Below are positions 20,989 through 21,453 of a DNA stretch of 21,453 nt, piece by piece. The position numbers and the translations under genes are program-made. This DNA comes from Choristocarpus tenellus KU-1152 (taxonomy: Eukaryota > Phaeophyceae), in NCBI GenBank assembly GCA_964200185.2, contig CAXNAD020000342.1, positions 1 through 21,453 of the forward strand, in the 5' to 3' direction. Within the stretch, counting starts at the first letter, position 1, and every line of letters begins with the position of its first letter. Below the pieces are notes generated by a model that was given only the letters and a program-made list of their open reading frames with translations, had not been told where the DNA came from and ran no database searches.

Positions 20989-21453
20989 GATTGACTTACA
21001 ATAGTTTTGGGGCACACTCGTAGTTCCTTGCACATGACCTTGTGTCTATTTTTTTATTAATACATTCGGTATCGTATATGGAAGGAGTATGTCACAGCCG
21101 TTACACCACAAAAAAAATATTGAGGAGGAAATTTATACTTTATGATAAATCTCTTCCGTTCTTACAACAAAGTAGTAGGAGTATTATGGTTGGGATGTAC
21201 ATACTTCTAGTTTTATTTTTCAATATATTTTTGCTATATCTCTTCTTTTCTTACAAGATTAAGAGTAATATATATTATGAATGTATTTATTTCTGGTTTT
21301 ATTTTCAATACATATGAACTAAATATAGCGCAGTAGGTACCTCGATTTTGTGCACATATGGGCATGCCCGAAACAAGCGGTACATAATTGATGTGGTACA
21401 ATATCGTTTTTATAGTAATTAATGGTGGTTAGCTGGGAAATCAATCGTCGAAG
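20989..21453. other. AT-rich upstream region of the large gene
   Basis: This 465-bp stretch holds the 5' UTR and presumably the promoter of the large minus-strand gene, and is very AT-rich from 21040 on. Two similar segments near 21200-21240 and 21276-21318 share TTCT(A/G)GTTTTATTTTTCAATA-like sequence. Open frames here are low-complexity. No other gene is seen before the window ends. Confidence 0.45.

Noticed and set aside
20989-21033. Extended start of the large protein
   Set aside because: The upstream start would be GTG, not ATG; the ATG at 20988 has better context.

Overview
This window looks like nuclear DNA from a eukaryotic alga with a red-type secondary plastid. A photosynthetic stramenopile (ochrophyte) is my best guess; haptophyte or cryptophyte is not excluded. 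Two neighbouring genes encode plastid proteins whose N-termini look bipartite (signal peptide followed by transit peptide). One carries the diagnostic Ala-Ser-Ala-Phe cleavage motif. Genes are split by GT-AG introns, intergenic DNA is AT-rich and full of repeats, and no bacterial-style operon, CRISPR array or phage module is present.

Layout. Positions 1-6650 hold no convincing gene. They contain a near-perfect 73-bp-arm hairpin element (7-182), two copies of a ~240-bp element with inverted ends (1219-1461 and 3406-3643), and a degenerate ~42-bp tandem repeat (about 5690-6330). Positions 6660-9619 (minus) probably carry an intron-rich gene of very small exons. I can chain 12 exons in a consistent phase, but I do not recognise the product. 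Positions 9855-10474 (minus) encode a two-exon plastid 2Fe-2S ferredoxin-like protein. Positions 10689-12569 (plus) encode the two-exon plastid ATP synthase gamma subunit, AtpC. These last two start 214 bp apart, head to head, and probably share a promoter region. Positions 12570-16190 are a gene-poor stretch with microsatellites, minisatellites and a short interstitial telomere-like tract. Positions 16194-20988 (minus) encode one large protein that I reconstruct as nine exons and 1036 residues. It has two small N-terminal beta-barrel-like segments, a charged Arg/Asp/Lys-rich linker, a Cys/Trp-rich central region and a long low-complexity tail. Positions 20989-21453 are its AT-rich upstream region.

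Functionally, only the central pair is clear. AtpC is the rotor shaft of the chloroplast ATP synthase, and its divergent neighbour is a stromal iron-sulfur protein that could move electrons. The large flanking genes are unrecognised. All exon boundaries were placed by eye from splice motifs, reading frame and phase, with no transcript data. The AtpC and ferredoxin models are strong, the 1036-residue model is good, and the small-exon model at 6660-9619 is tentative.
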